Of a stretch of 64,000 bases of DNA, positions 27,664-40,639 are shown in pieces; the first letter of the stretch is position 1, and every line of letters begins with the position of its first letter. The stretch is from positions 124,001 through 188,000 of the forward strand of contig NZ_JH393258.1 in NCBI RefSeq assembly GCF_000236035.1, in the 5' to 3' direction. The notes below the pieces were generated by a model, which had not been told where the DNA came from, searched no databases, and was given only the letters and a program-made list of their open reading frames with translations. The position numbers were made by a program, and so were the translations under genes. The stretch comes from Vreelandella boliviensis LC1. GTDB taxonomy: Bacteria; Pseudomonadota; Gammaproteobacteria; Pseudomonadales; Halomonadaceae.

Positions 27664-28329
27664 TCAAGGCGCCCAGTAAATGGCCAATGGGCAGGTTAAA
27701 AAGGCACGAATAGGCAGTTGACGTACATCGTCGCCGTTTAATGCCTTGGCCAATACGGCGCGTTTATCATCGCCGGTAATATGTAGAATATGCCGCCGCG
27801 CCTGATGCAGGCGGTCGGCCGAAAAGGTAATCCGTGGCTGCGGCTGACTAGGCGTTCTTACCGCCACTAACAATTCGTCCGTGGCGAGCGCCAGGGTCAG
27901 TTCAGGACTATCGGGAAACAGTGACGCAGTATGGCCGTCACCGCCCATACCCAAAATCACCACGCTGGCGGGCCACGCTAACGATTCCACTTGCTTGGCC
28001 ACTTCATCTACTCCTTCCTCGGGGGTAGATGAAGTGCAAGTTAACGGTATAAAGTTAGCATTGGCCGCCTTTCTCTGTAGCAGATGCTCACGCACCAACT
28101 TGGCGTTGCTATCACTGCTCTGCTCGTCTACCCATCGCTCGTCGGCAAGCGTTACATCTACCCGCTCCCAGGGCAGCGGTTTGGCCGCCAGCGCCTTAAA
28201 GAAAGGCACCGGGGTGGAACCACCTGAAACCACCAGTAGGACGCGCTCTTGGTGGTTTAAGTCGTCGTGCAGCGCCTGAAAAACGGCTTCGGCAAGCTGC
28301 TCGGCCAACTGTTGGCGTGCTTGGCTCAT
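27664..28329 (-). CDS. pgl: 6-phosphogluconolactonase Pgl (DevB type)
   Basis: Hydrolyses 6-phosphogluconolactone produced by Zwf. Typical blocks are RVLLVVSGGSTPVPFFKALA near residue 32, WERVDVTLADERWVDEQSSD SNAKLVREHLL around residues 54-82, and VVILGMGGDGHTASLFPDSP around 125-144. 221 residues. It starts two bases after the zwf stop, so it is in the same transcript, and eda follows after about 45 bases. Confidence 0.95.
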   Translation of the reverse strand: MSQARQQLAEQLAEAVFQALHDDLNHQERVLLVVSGGSTPVPFFKALAAKPLPWERVDVTLADERWVDEQSSDSNAKLVREHLLQRKAANANFIPLTCTSSTPEEGVDEVAKQVESLAWPASVVILGMGGDGHTASLFPDSPELTLALATDELLVAVRTPSQPQPRITFSADRLHQARRHILHITGDDKRAVLAKALNGDDVRQLPIRAFLTCPLAIYWAP

Positions 28330-28330
28330 A

Positions 28331-29836
28331 TTAATAATCCTCGTACCAGCTGCGGCCGTCTTGAGTAATCATGGCGATGGAGGCGACGGGGCCCCAAGAG
28401 CCTGCCGGATAGCGGCGCGGCGGTGTGTCGCGTTTTTTCCATCCATCAATTAGCTGGTCGCACCAACGCCAGGCGTGTTCGATCTCATCACGGCGGACAA
28501 ACAGATACTGCTGACCTTTCATGACTTCAAGCAGCAGTCGCTCGTAGGCATCGGGTATCCGCGATTTTGGAAATGCATTGTTGAAGTCCAAATGCAGCGG
28601 GCCGGGGCGCAGGCGCATGCCTTTATCCAAGCCGCTATCTTTGGTCAACACCTGCAGAGCGATCCCTTCTTCCGGCTGCAGACGAATAATCAGCTTATTC
28701 GAAGCGATGCCGCGCTGATCCGGATCGAAGATATAATGAGGCTGCTGACGAAAGTGAATGACGATCTGCGAGAGCTTCTCCGGCATGCGTTTACCGGTGC
28801 GCAAGTAGAAAGGCACGCCTGCCCAGCGCCAGTTAGCCACTTCGGTTTTCATGGCCACAAAGGTTTCTGTCTGACTCTGAGTGTTGGCGCCCTCTTCTTC
28901 TAAATACCCCGGCACCGGCTGGCCATCGCTAGTACCGGCGATATATTGACCACGCACCACGTCGCGCCCAAGTGCTTCACCCACAAACGGCTTGAGTGCT
29001 TTCAGCACCTTCACCTTCTCATCGCGAATAGCATCGGCGTCCAGATTAGAAGGCGGATCCATAGCGATTAAGCACAGCAACTGCAGCAAGTGGTTTTGCA
29101 CCATATCGCGTAGCTGGCCCGCCTCATCGAAATAGCCCCAGCGCCCTTCGATACCTACCTTTTCGGCAACGGTAATCTCCACATGGGAGATGTTGTTCTG
29201 GTTCCACTGGGTGCCAAACAGTGGGTTGGCAAAACGTAGTGCAATCAGGTTCTGTACGGTCTCTTTGCCCAAATAGTGGTCGATACGGTAAATCCGCGAT
29301 TCGGGGAATACTCCACCGATGGCGTCGTTAATTTCAATGGATGAGTGCAAGTCGTAGCCGATGGGTTTTTCAACCACCACGCGGGTCTCATCGTCCAGAC
29401 TTTTACTGGCCTGCAGGTGACGGCAGATATCGCCATAAATAGGCGCACCGACGGAAAGATAGACCACCATGGGGCGCGGTGAACCTTTCCGCCACTGACG
29501 AATAGCGTCGTACCCTTCAACGCTGGAAAAATCGAGTTTTAAGTAATCCAAGCGGGCAAGAAAACGTTCGAGGCTCTGCTTATCCTGTTCGTTACTTTTT
29601 AGCCGTTTTTGCAGCGCGTCGTTAACCATTTTGCGAAATGACGCTGCGTCGTGCTCATGGCGAGCCAGCCCCATAATGCGGGTGCTTTCAGGCATCAAAC
29701 CTTCGCGATCAAGATGGTATAAGGCAGGAAATAACTTGCGCATGGCAAGATCACCCAGCGCCCCAAACAGCGCTAAATCAATAGCGTGATTCGGATCACC
29801 CAGCGGTGCACCTTGGGAAGCAGTGGACTGGCTCAT
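28331..29836 (-). CDS. zwf: Glucose-6-phosphate 1-dehydrogenase Zwf
   Basis: Oxidises glucose 6-phosphate with NAD(P)+, the entry to the Entner-Doudoroff and pentose phosphate routes. The N-terminal dinucleotide motif is [20 protein letters not shown]; the active-site signature [19 protein letters not shown] includes the conserved Asp-His-Lys; [12 protein letters not shown] and [20 protein letters not shown] follow. The first Gly motif reads [10 protein letters not shown], where many homologues have GASGDLAKRK. 501 residues. First gene of zwf-pgl-eda, with two HexR-like palindromes upstream. Confidence 0.96.
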   Translation of the reverse strand: MSQSTASQGAPLGDPNHAIDLALFGALGDLAMRKLFPALYHLDREGLMPESTRIMGLARHEHDAASFRKMVNDALQKRLKSNEQDKQSLERFLARLDYLKLDFSSVEGYDAIRQWRKGSPRPMVVYLSVGAPIYGDICRHLQASKSLDDETRVVVEKPIGYDLHSSIEINDAIGGVFPESRIYRIDHYLGKETVQNLIALRFANPLFGTQWNQNNISHVEITVAEKVGIEGRWGYFDEAGQLRDMVQNHLLQLLCLIAMDPPSNLDADAIRDEKVKVLKALKPFVGEALGRDVVRGQYIAGTSDGQPVPGYLEEEGANTQSQTETFVAMKTEVANWRWAGVPFYLRTGKRMPEKLSQIVIHFRQQPHYIFDPDQRGIASNKLIIRLQPEEGIALQVLTKDSGLDKGMRLRPGPLHLDFNNAFPKSRIPDAYERLLLEVMKGQQYLFVRRDEIEHAWRWCDQLIDGWKKRDTPPRRYPAGSWGPVASIAMITQDGRSWYEDY

Positions 29837-29866
29837 CTTCGCTCCTATTTATAATTAGGCATCTAA

Positions 29867-29881
29867 TGTAGTTAGATTACC
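29867..29881 (+). promoter_or_regulatory. Probable HexR operator upstream of zwf (proximal)
   Basis: TGTAGTTAGATTACC fits TGTARTWWWAYTACA except for one centre base (G) and the last base. It lies about 30 bases before the zwf start on the minus strand. Confidence 0.65.
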
Positions 29882-29921
29882 TAAAATCTACCGTAAAGGG
29901 GGCATTATACGCAATTATTCG

Positions 29922-29936
29922 TGTAATTTTACTACA
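29922..29936 (+). promoter_or_regulatory. Probable HexR operator upstream of zwf (distal)
   Basis: TGTAATTTTACTACA matches the HexR consensus TGTARTWWWAYTACA at every position. It lies about 85 bases before zwf. This is the best copy in the window. Confidence 0.8.
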
Positions 29937-30232
<296 letters not shown>

Positions 30233-30257
30233 AAAAAGCCCGCGACGTATCGCGGGC
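30233..30257 (-). terminator. Intrinsic terminator after the porin gene
   Basis: GCCCGCGATACGTCGCGGGC followed by five T on the minus strand, about 45 bases after the porin stop. Confidence 0.93.
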
Positions 30258-30303
30258 AAAGTGCATTGGAGAAGAAACAGTTAAATCAAGCTACTCACAC
30301 CGG

Positions 30304-31836
<1,533 letters not shown>

Positions 31837-31856
31837 CTATTTATAAGCGCTTTTAT

Positions 31857-31870
31857 CTAAATCGATTAAG
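31857..31870. promoter_or_regulatory. LacI-type operator O1, porin side
   Basis: CTAAATCGATTAAG, one base different from the perfect palindrome CTTAATCGATTAAG, 54 bases before the porin start. The central CG is typical of LacI-family sites. Confidence 0.65.
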
Positions 31871-32004
31871 ATCGAATCGAAAACACTTTCCCTTTCACAG
31901 CTTCCCTACCCAGGCAGTACTGCCTTACTAAGTCACTTACCTTGAGCTCGCTGGCTTGAAGCCGCGCACCTGAGGGCAAGGTGCTTAAGGAAAGAGAGCC
32001 AGAA

Positions 32005-32018
32005 CTTAATCGATTAAG
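32005..32018. promoter_or_regulatory. LacI-type operator O2, middle
   Basis: Perfect 14-base palindrome CTTAATCGATTAAG in the middle of the divergent region. Confidence 0.7.
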
Positions 32019-32159
32019 TTACTTATTGCCAACGCCTGGATGCTAATTAACGACTAATGTCTAAGGAACGATTTTATTTAGTGAAAACTGAATAATACCC
32101 GTTAGACAAAAGTCGCTATTGAATTTTTCCAGCCCAAGCGGCTAACTAAGCGGCACAAT

Positions 32160-32173
32160 CTTAATCGATTAAG
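32160..32173. promoter_or_regulatory. LacI-type operator O3, ABC operon side
   Basis: Second perfect copy of CTTAATCGATTAAG, 88 bases before the binding-protein ATG. Likely target of the LacI-family protein at 38365. Confidence 0.7.
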
Positions 32174-32261
32174 AAGACGTTTAAAGTATCGATTGGTTAG
32201 CTATTAAACGCTGATTTTGCTGCAGCATCATCCACAACAATAAACATCGAGGTACGCCGTT

Positions 32262-33533
<1,272 letters not shown>

Positions 33534-33547
33534 CCCGGGAGCCTTCC

Positions 33548-34531
33548 ATGCAAACCTCCATCAAGCACGATGACGCGCCCGGCGAGGCGCGTTCACTCAC
33601 CACCAAGCCGCGCCGGGGTACCAAGGTACGCCGCCAGCGGGTAAAAGCCGCCTGGCTTTTTTTAGCCCCAATGCTGATTGCGTTAACCCTGGTGGCTGGT
33701 TGGCCGCTGGTGCGCACCTTTTTTCTCAGCTTTACCGATGCGTCGCTATCGGATATGGGTGCCGCCAACCTGATTGGCTTTGAGAATTACCTCGTCTATG
33801 ACGATGGCCGCTGGTATGGAGTACTGGCCGACTCGGTGTGGTGGCAGTCAGTATGGAATACCGTCTACTTCTCGGTGGTGTCGGTATCGCTGGAAGTGGT
33901 TTTCGGGGTCATTGTCGCGCTAATTTTGAACGCCGAATTTAAGGGCCGCGTCATCGTGCGCGCTGCGGTGCTGATTCCGTGGGCAATTCCCACCATTGTC
34001 TCTGCGCAAATGTGGGCGTGGATGCTCAACGACCAGTTCGGCATTATCAACCACCTACTGATGAACGTGGGCATTATCGATGCCCCCATCGCTTGGACGG
34101 CCAACGCCACCTACTCCATGTGGGCGGTGATTATGGTCGATGTGTGGAAAACCATCCCCTTTGTGGCATTGCTGGTGCTTGCTGCCTTGCAAATGCTGCC
34201 CAAGGATTGCTACGAGGCCGCCGAAGTAGACGGCATCCATCCGATACGGGTGTTCTTCAGGGTCACCCTGCCGTTGATTACCCCGGCGCTTATGGTGGCG
34301 GTGATCTTCCGCCTGCTGGATGCGCTACGCGTCTTCGACGTTATTTACGTCCTGACCTCTAATTCCACCAGCACTATGTCGATGTCGGTCTATGCCCGCC
34401 AGCAGTTGGTCGAATTCCAGGATGTCGGTTACGGCAGCGCTGCCTCCACCCTGCTGTTCTTAATTATTGCTCTGGCCACCGTGGCTTATCTCTACGTTGG
34501 GCGTAAACAAATCCAATTGGGAGGTGACTGA
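33548..34531 (+). CDS. Alpha-glucoside ABC transporter permease, MalF-type
   Basis: First membrane subunit. A charged cytoplasmic N terminus of about 35 residues (KPRRGTKVRRQRVKAAWLF) precedes six hydrophobic segments. The EAA loop is CYEAAEVDGIHPIRVFFRVT followed by LPLITP (about residues 220-245). 327 residues. The start follows the binding protein by 14 bases with a GGGAG ribosome site. Its TGA overlaps the next ATG by one base (TGATG). Confidence 0.92.
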   Translation: MQTSIKHDDAPGEARSLTTKPRRGTKVRRQRVKAAWLFLAPMLIALTLVAGWPLVRTFFLSFTDASLSDMGAANLIGFENYLVYDDGRWYGVLADSVWWQSVWNTVYFSVVSVSLEVVFGVIVALILNAEFKGRVIVRAAVLIPWAIPTIVSAQMWAWMLNDQFGIINHLLMNVGIIDAPIAWTANATYSMWAVIMVDVWKTIPFVALLVLAALQMLPKDCYEAAEVDGIHPIRVFFRVTLPLITPALMVAVIFRLLDALRVFDVIYVLTSNSTSTMSMSVYARQQLVEFQDVGYGSAASTLLFLIIALATVAYLYVGRKQIQLGGD

Positions 34532-35373
34532 TGACAACTCGTCAACTGGGTAAAATTGCCAAGCGTATCGGTTTTTGGGCGTTAATTATCCTGATCATGC
34601 TATACGCCGTGTTCCCCTTCTACTACGCGGTAGTCACCTCGTTAAAGCCCTCTAGCGATCTGTTTCGGGTTGAGCTGTGGCCGTCTTCGTGGAACCTCGA
34701 TAACTACGTCCATATCTTTAGCCAAACCAGCTTTCTACGCGCTATTTTTAACTCAATCGTAGTGGCATTTAGCGTGGTTTTTATCGCCCTGCTGTTTGGT
34801 CTTACCGCCTCTTACGCCCTTGGCCGAGTCCGCTTTCGCGGGCGCTCTACGGTACTGCTAGTGATCCTGGGTGTATCCATGTTTCCCCAGGTGGCGGTGC
34901 TCTCCGGGCTGTTTGAAGTAATTCGCTCGTTAAACCTCTATAACAATCCCGCAGGGCTAATTTTAAGCTACACCATTTTCACCCTGCCCTTCACGGTATG
35001 GGTGCTGACCACCTTTATGAAGCAACTTCCCATGGAGCTGGAAGAGGCCGCCATTATGGATGGTGCCACTCCTTGGGTGACGCTCACCAAGGTATTTCTG
35101 CCGCTTATGTGGCCCGCCATGGCGACCACCGGTCTGCTGGCATTTATCGCCGCTTGGAATGAGTTTCTGTTTGCTCTCACCTTCACTCTCACGGACACCC
35201 AGCGCACGGTGCCCGTCGCCATTGCGTTGCTGTCAGGCGGCAGCGCCTACGAACTGCCCTGGGGGCCGATTATGGCCGCGTCTGTGGTGGTCACGGTGCC
35301 GCTGGTCGTATTAGTGATTATCTTCCAGCGCCGCATTGTGTCAGGCCTTACCGCAGGTGCCGTTAAAGGCTAA
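34531..35373 (+). CDS. Alpha-glucoside ABC transporter permease, MalG-type
   Basis: Second membrane subunit with six hydrophobic segments, a periplasmic stretch PSSDLFRVELWPSSWNLDNY, the EAA loop LEEAAIMDGATPWVTLTKVF followed by LPLMWP (about residues 170-195), and the C terminus RRIVSGLTAGAVKG, nearly the same ending as the MalG-type permease at 19513. 280 residues. Coupled to the preceding permease. The alpha-glucosidase gene begins 9 bases later. Confidence 0.92.
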   Translation: MTTRQLGKIAKRIGFWALIILIMLYAVFPFYYAVVTSLKPSSDLFRVELWPSSWNLDNYVHIFSQTSFLRAIFNSIVVAFSVVFIALLFGLTASYALGRVRFRGRSTVLLVILGVSMFPQVAVLSGLFEVIRSLNLYNNPAGLILSYTIFTLPFTVWVLTTFMKQLPMELEEAAIMDGATPWVTLTKVFLPLMWPAMATTGLLAFIAAWNEFLFALTFTLTDTQRTVPVAIALLSGGSAYELPWGPIMAASVVVTVPLVVLVIIFQRRIVSGLTAGAVKG

Positions 35374-35382
35374 GGATTTTTT

Positions 35383-37029
<1,647 letters not shown>

Positions 37030-37091
37030 CCATACAAAACAACAGGCCGGCCCAACGCGAGTAAAGCAGTGAGGTCGGCAAGGAGTCACCC

Positions 37092-38198
37092 ATGGCCAGT
37101 GTAACGCTTAGCAAGATCAACAAAGTGTTTGGCAGCGATCACATTATTAACGATGTGGATTTACATATAGGCGACGGCGAATTTGTGGTGTTCGTTGGCC
37201 CTTCCGGCTGCGGCAAGTCGACCCTTTTGCGCCTGATCGCTGGTTTGGAATCGATTAGCGATGGCGACCTGCGCATGGACGACACCGTGGTCAATGACTT
37301 GCCACCGCGGGAACGCGGGGTGGGCATGGTGTTTCAATCCTATGCGCTTTACCCGCACATGACCGTTTACGACAACATGGCGTTTGGCCTGAAACTGGCT
37401 AAAACCGCTAAAGAGACGGTGCACGAGCGGGTCATGAGCACAGCCAAGATTTTGCAGCTTGAAGAACTTCTGCACCGTAAGCCCAAAGCGCTTTCCGGCG
37501 GCCAGCGCCAGCGGGTGGCCATGGGCCGAGCCATGGCGCGTGAACCGCGCATACTGCTGTTTGATGAGCCGCTCTCCAACCTGGACGCCTCGCTGCGGGT
37601 GCAAATGCGCAACGAGATCGCCCGGCTGCATCACCGTCTCGGTTCCACTATGATTTACGTGACCCACGACCAGGTGGAAGCCATGACCCTGGCCGACAAA
37701 ATCGTGGTGCTTAACGGCGGCTACGTCGAGCAGGTCGGTAGCCCCCACGAGCTTTATCAGCGCCCAGCGACGAAATTTGTTGCCGGGTTTATGGGCTCAC
37801 CGACCATGAACTTTATGCCCGCAGAGTTGCTCGCTGGCGATGCCAACGGTTGCCGCGTGCGGGCCACAGGCATCGGTGAACTCGCCCTACCCCAGGATGC
37901 CCAACAACGGCAAAGCGGTGAAGCGCTGACGCTTGGCATTCGCCCCGAGCATCTATGCTTAGCGGCGCCCACTGATGGCAACTGCTTTGATATCGTCAAC
38001 GTCGAGTACTTAGGCAATGAGGTTTACGTCTACCTTGAGCCCAAACAGGGCGATACGCTACTGATCCATCGCAGCGAAGCGCCCAGCCAATGGAAGGAAG
38101 GTCAGCAGGTGTCATTGGCAGCGGAGTGGGAAAAAGTCCACTTGTTTGATGACAGCGGTACGGCGCTGAAATTAGCGGAACAGCAGGCAGCCGCTTAA
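37092..38198 (+). CDS. ABC transporter ATPase for the alpha-glucoside importer (UgpC/MalK family)
   Basis: Walker A VGPSGCGKSTLLRLIAGL, Q-loop VFQSYALYPHMTVYDNM, signature ALSGGQRQRVAMGRAMARE, Walker B ILLFDEPLSNLDASLR and H-loop YVTHDQVEAMTLADKI, followed by a MalK-type C-terminal domain (LGIRPEHLCLA). 368 residues. AAGGAG stands before the ATG, 62 bases after the glucosidase. It is a separate copy from the ATPase at 15620, so the two transporters each have their own motor. The last structural gene before a terminator-like hairpin. Confidence 0.92.
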   Translation: MASVTLSKINKVFGSDHIINDVDLHIGDGEFVVFVGPSGCGKSTLLRLIAGLESISDGDLRMDDTVVNDLPPRERGVGMVFQSYALYPHMTVYDNMAFGLKLAKTAKETVHERVMSTAKILQLEELLHRKPKALSGGQRQRVAMGRAMAREPRILLFDEPLSNLDASLRVQMRNEIARLHHRLGSTMIYVTHDQVEAMTLADKIVVLNGGYVEQVGSPHELYQRPATKFVAGFMGSPTMNFMPAELLAGDANGCRVRATGIGELALPQDAQQRQSGEALTLGIRPEHLCLAAPTDGNCFDIVNVEYLGNEVYVYLEPKQGDTLLIHRSEAPSQWKEGQQVSLAAEWEKVHLFDDSGTALKLAEQQAAA

Positions 38199-38229
38199 TT
38201 CACGAGACAACCAAGATACCCGCATTAAC

Positions 38230-38299
38230 GACCCGCTGTGTGTGCCTAACCTCCCCTTCGCTTATCATGGGGAGTGGCAGCACCCAGCGGGTCGATTTT
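38230..38299 (+). terminator. Long terminator-like hairpin after the alpha-glucoside operon
   Basis: GACCCGCT at 38230 pairs with AGCGGGTC at 38286-38293, enclosing an inner CTCCCC/GGGGAG stem; ATTTTAT follows. Probable Rho-independent terminator, with a longer arm spacing than usual. Confidence 0.65.
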
Positions 38300-38364
38300 A
38301 TCTAACGCGCCTTTTAAATAGCGAAGTCTTCAATTATTAAAAAATAGCCTGCTAAGGACACATT

Positions 38365-39414
38365 GTGACTGATCAGCGCCGAATGACACTCAAGGATCTT
38401 GCCCAGGAACTCAACGTCTCCACGGCGACGATTTCCAATGCTTTTAATCGTCCGGATCAACTCTCCCCCGCCCTGCGCGAACGAATACTCAAGCAGGCCA
38501 AACAGCTGGGGTACAGCGGCCCTGACGCCAAAGCACGCAGCCTGCGCACTGGCCGCTCGCGGATTATTGCGGTGATTCTTGCCGAAAGCCTTACCTACAG
38601 TTTGAACGATGCCGTGGCCAGCGAGTTTCTTTCTGGGGTCGCCGAAGTCCTCGATGCCCATGGGCACACACTGCTACTACTGCCGGGGCGTGGCCACGCC
38701 TCCCAACCGCCGGGCTCGGCCAATATCGCCGATGGCTTTATCGTCTATGGGCTAATGCCCAACAATAAACTGCTCGATGAACTGCCTGCCCAGCGTAATT
38801 TGGTGTCCGTTGATTTTGATATAGAAGGCTGCCCAACGGTACATATCGACGATACCGCCGCCAGCTATAAAATCGCCCAGCATGCGCTGAGCCATCTGCC
38901 CAAACGCCCGGCGATTATCAACCTGCGCTTGACCAAAGAGGCCTGCAACGGCCGCGTGACGCCTGAACACACCCTGCTACCCCCTACCAGTACGATCAGC
39001 CGCGCACGACTGGAGGGATTTCACGCCGCGCTTCAAGAGCGCGCGATGGATACGGAGCAGGTGCCGCTATGGAATATCGAGGAGAATACCTTTGAGGTGT
39101 GTTCGCCGGTAATTGCCGAGATTCTCGACCAGCCCATCGAACAGCGGCCAGACCTGCTGCTGTGCATGTCTGACCGCATTGCGCTGACGGCGCTAACCCT
39201 CGCCGAACAGCGCGGTATTCGAGTACCGGAAGAGCTACGCATTACGGGCTTTGATGGTATTGCCGAAGGGCAGTACCGCGCACCGCGTTTAACCACGGTA
39301 CGCCAGGATAGCGGGGATAAGGGGCGGATCGCAGCACAGATGATTCTAGGTCGCGTGCCCCTCGCCCAACAGCTGCTGCAAACGGAGCTGCTGCTGGGCG
39401 ATACCTGCCCTTAG
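38365..39414 (+). CDS. LacI-family regulator of alpha-glucoside use (AglR-like)
   Basis: N-terminal LacI HTH: MTLKDLAQELNVSTATISNA FNRPDQL, then a hinge (DAKARSLRTGRSRIIAVIL) and a periplasmic-binding-like sensor domain ending ELRITGFDGIAEGQYRAPRL TTVRQD. 349 residues. It starts with GTG at 38365, with AAGGACAC upstream. It lies directly after the transporter operon on the same strand and is the natural reader of the CTTAATCGATTAAG sites at 31857-32173. It does not have such a site in its own upstream region, so autoregulation is not indicated. The inducer is not known. Confidence 0.88.
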   Translation: MTDQRRMTLKDLAQELNVSTATISNAFNRPDQLSPALRERILKQAKQLGYSGPDAKARSLRTGRSRIIAVILAESLTYSLNDAVASEFLSGVAEVLDAHGHTLLLLPGRGHASQPPGSANIADGFIVYGLMPNNKLLDELPAQRNLVSVDFDIEGCPTVHIDDTAASYKIAQHALSHLPKRPAIINLRLTKEACNGRVTPEHTLLPPTSTISRARLEGFHAALQERAMDTEQVPLWNIEENTFEVCSPVIAEILDQPIEQRPDLLLCMSDRIALTALTLAEQRGIRVPEELRITGFDGIAEGQYRAPRLTTVRQDSGDKGRIAAQMILGRVPLAQQLLQTELLLGDTCP

Positions 39415-39421
39415 GAAGGCG

Positions 39422-40426
39422 TTATTTAGCCGTCGCCTGCATCGCCAGCGCGGTATCCAGCATACGGTTGGAGAAGCCCCACTCGTTGTCGTACCAGGCC
39501 ATGATTTTGACCAGACGGCCATTCACGCGGGTGTGGTTGGCATCAAAGGTCGACGAATTGGCATCGTGATTGAAGTCGATAGAGACCAATGGTTCGGCAT
39601 TCACTGCCAATACCGGCGAGTTGGCGGCAGCCTTCTCGACAATGGCATTGATCTCTTCTTTAGTGGTATCGCGTCCGGCAGTAAACGTGAGATCCACCAG
39701 CGAGACGTTGATCACCGGCACACGAACCGCCAAACCATCGAACTTGCCCGCCAGCTCCGGCAATACGATACCTACCGCCGCGGCAGCGCCGGTTTTAGTC
39801 GGGATCATCGAGTGGGTGGCACTGCGCGCCCGGTAGGGGTCAGTGTGGTAAACATCCGACAGGTTTTGATCATTGGTGTAAGCGTGCACGGTGGTCATCA
39901 ACCCGTTTTCGATACCCACAACATCGTTTATGGCTTTCGCTACTGGCGCCAAGCAGTTGGTGGTGCAAGACGCGTTAGAGACAACGGTATCTTCAGCGGT
40001 CAGCACACCTTCATTGACACCATAAACGATCATCGCATCGGCATCCGGGCTGGGAGCAGAAATCAGCACGCGCTTGGCACCCGCTTCAATATGCTTGGCC
40101 GCCGCCGCACGCTTGGTGAACAACCCAGTGCACTCCATTACCAGATCAATATTCATTGCTGACCACGGCAGTTGCGCTGGATCCCGCTCTGAAGAGATGG
40201 CAATACGATCGCCATCCACCGTGATACTCTCGGCATCATGTTCTACTTTAAAAGGAAAGTGGCCATGCACGGTGTCGTGACGCAGCAGGTGGGAATTTAG
40301 CGAGGGATCGCCTAGATCGTTAATGGCAACCACCTGAACGCGGTCACGGTAGCTGTTTTCGTAGAGGGCGCGCAGCACATTGCGGCCAATACGGCCAAAT
40401 CCGTTAATCGCAACTCTTATTGTCAT
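39422..40426 (-). CDS. gap: Glyceraldehyde-3-phosphate dehydrogenase, type I
   Basis: Converts glyceraldehyde 3-phosphate to 1,3-bisphosphoglycerate with NAD. The Rossmann start [20 protein letters not shown] and AINDLGDP, catalytic Cys154 in [19 protein letters not shown], the His region [10 protein letters not shown], and the C-terminal [18 protein letters not shown] are clear. The HAYTNDQ segment and SAP after residue 120 favour GAPDH over erythrose-4-phosphate dehydrogenase. 334 residues. Its end is only seven bases from the lacI gene end on the other strand. It is divergent from pyk with HexR-like sites between. Confidence 0.93.
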   Translation of the reverse strand: MTIRVAINGFGRIGRNVLRALYENSYRDRVQVVAINDLGDPSLNSHLLRHDTVHGHFPFKVEHDAESITVDGDRIAISSERDPAQLPWSAMNIDLVMECTGLFTKRAAAAKHIEAGAKRVLISAPSPDADAMIVYGVNEGVLTAEDTVVSNASCTTNCLAPVAKAINDVVGIENGLMTTVHAYTNDQNLSDVYHTDPYRARSATHSMIPTKTGAAAAVGIVLPELAGKFDGLAVRVPVINVSLVDLTFTAGRDTTKEEINAIVEKAAANSPVLAVNAEPLVSIDFNHDANSSTFDANHTRVNGRLVKIMAWYDNEWGFSNRMLDTALAMQATAK

Positions 40427-40466
40427 GATAGCTCCTCAATTGACCAGTAATAATGAGAGGTACTTT

Positions 40467-40483
40467 TAGTAAAAAAATTACTA
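40467..40483. promoter_or_regulatory. HexR-like palindrome near gap
   Basis: TAGTAAAAAAATTACTA, a symmetrical 6+5+6 word, about 40 bases before the gap start. It resembles the HexR site with the outer TG/CA missing and one base more in the centre than two. Confidence 0.5.
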
Positions 40484-40558
40484 AAAATACGTATTTAAGC
40501 GTCATGAGGCCGATAAATAGCGTTTTAACCGCCCCAAAAGGCTAGTAGAAATCCAATA

Positions 40559-40573
40559 TGTAGTAAAATTACT
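40559..40573 (+). promoter_or_regulatory. Probable HexR operator near pyk
   Basis: TGTAGTAAAATTACT matches TGTARTWWWAYTACA in 14 of 15 positions, about 66 bases before the pyk start. Confidence 0.75.
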
Positions 40574-40639
40574 ATATAAACGCTATCGTAGTCCAATACT
40601 AAATTGCCAACAATACCCTTGTATAAGGAGAGCGCTCTC

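Noticed and set aside
39422-40426. Erythrose-4-phosphate dehydrogenase as identity of gap
   Set aside because: The HAYTNDQ segment and the SAP block after residue 120 fit GAPDH better; E4PDH usually has SHP and HSAMHDQQ there.
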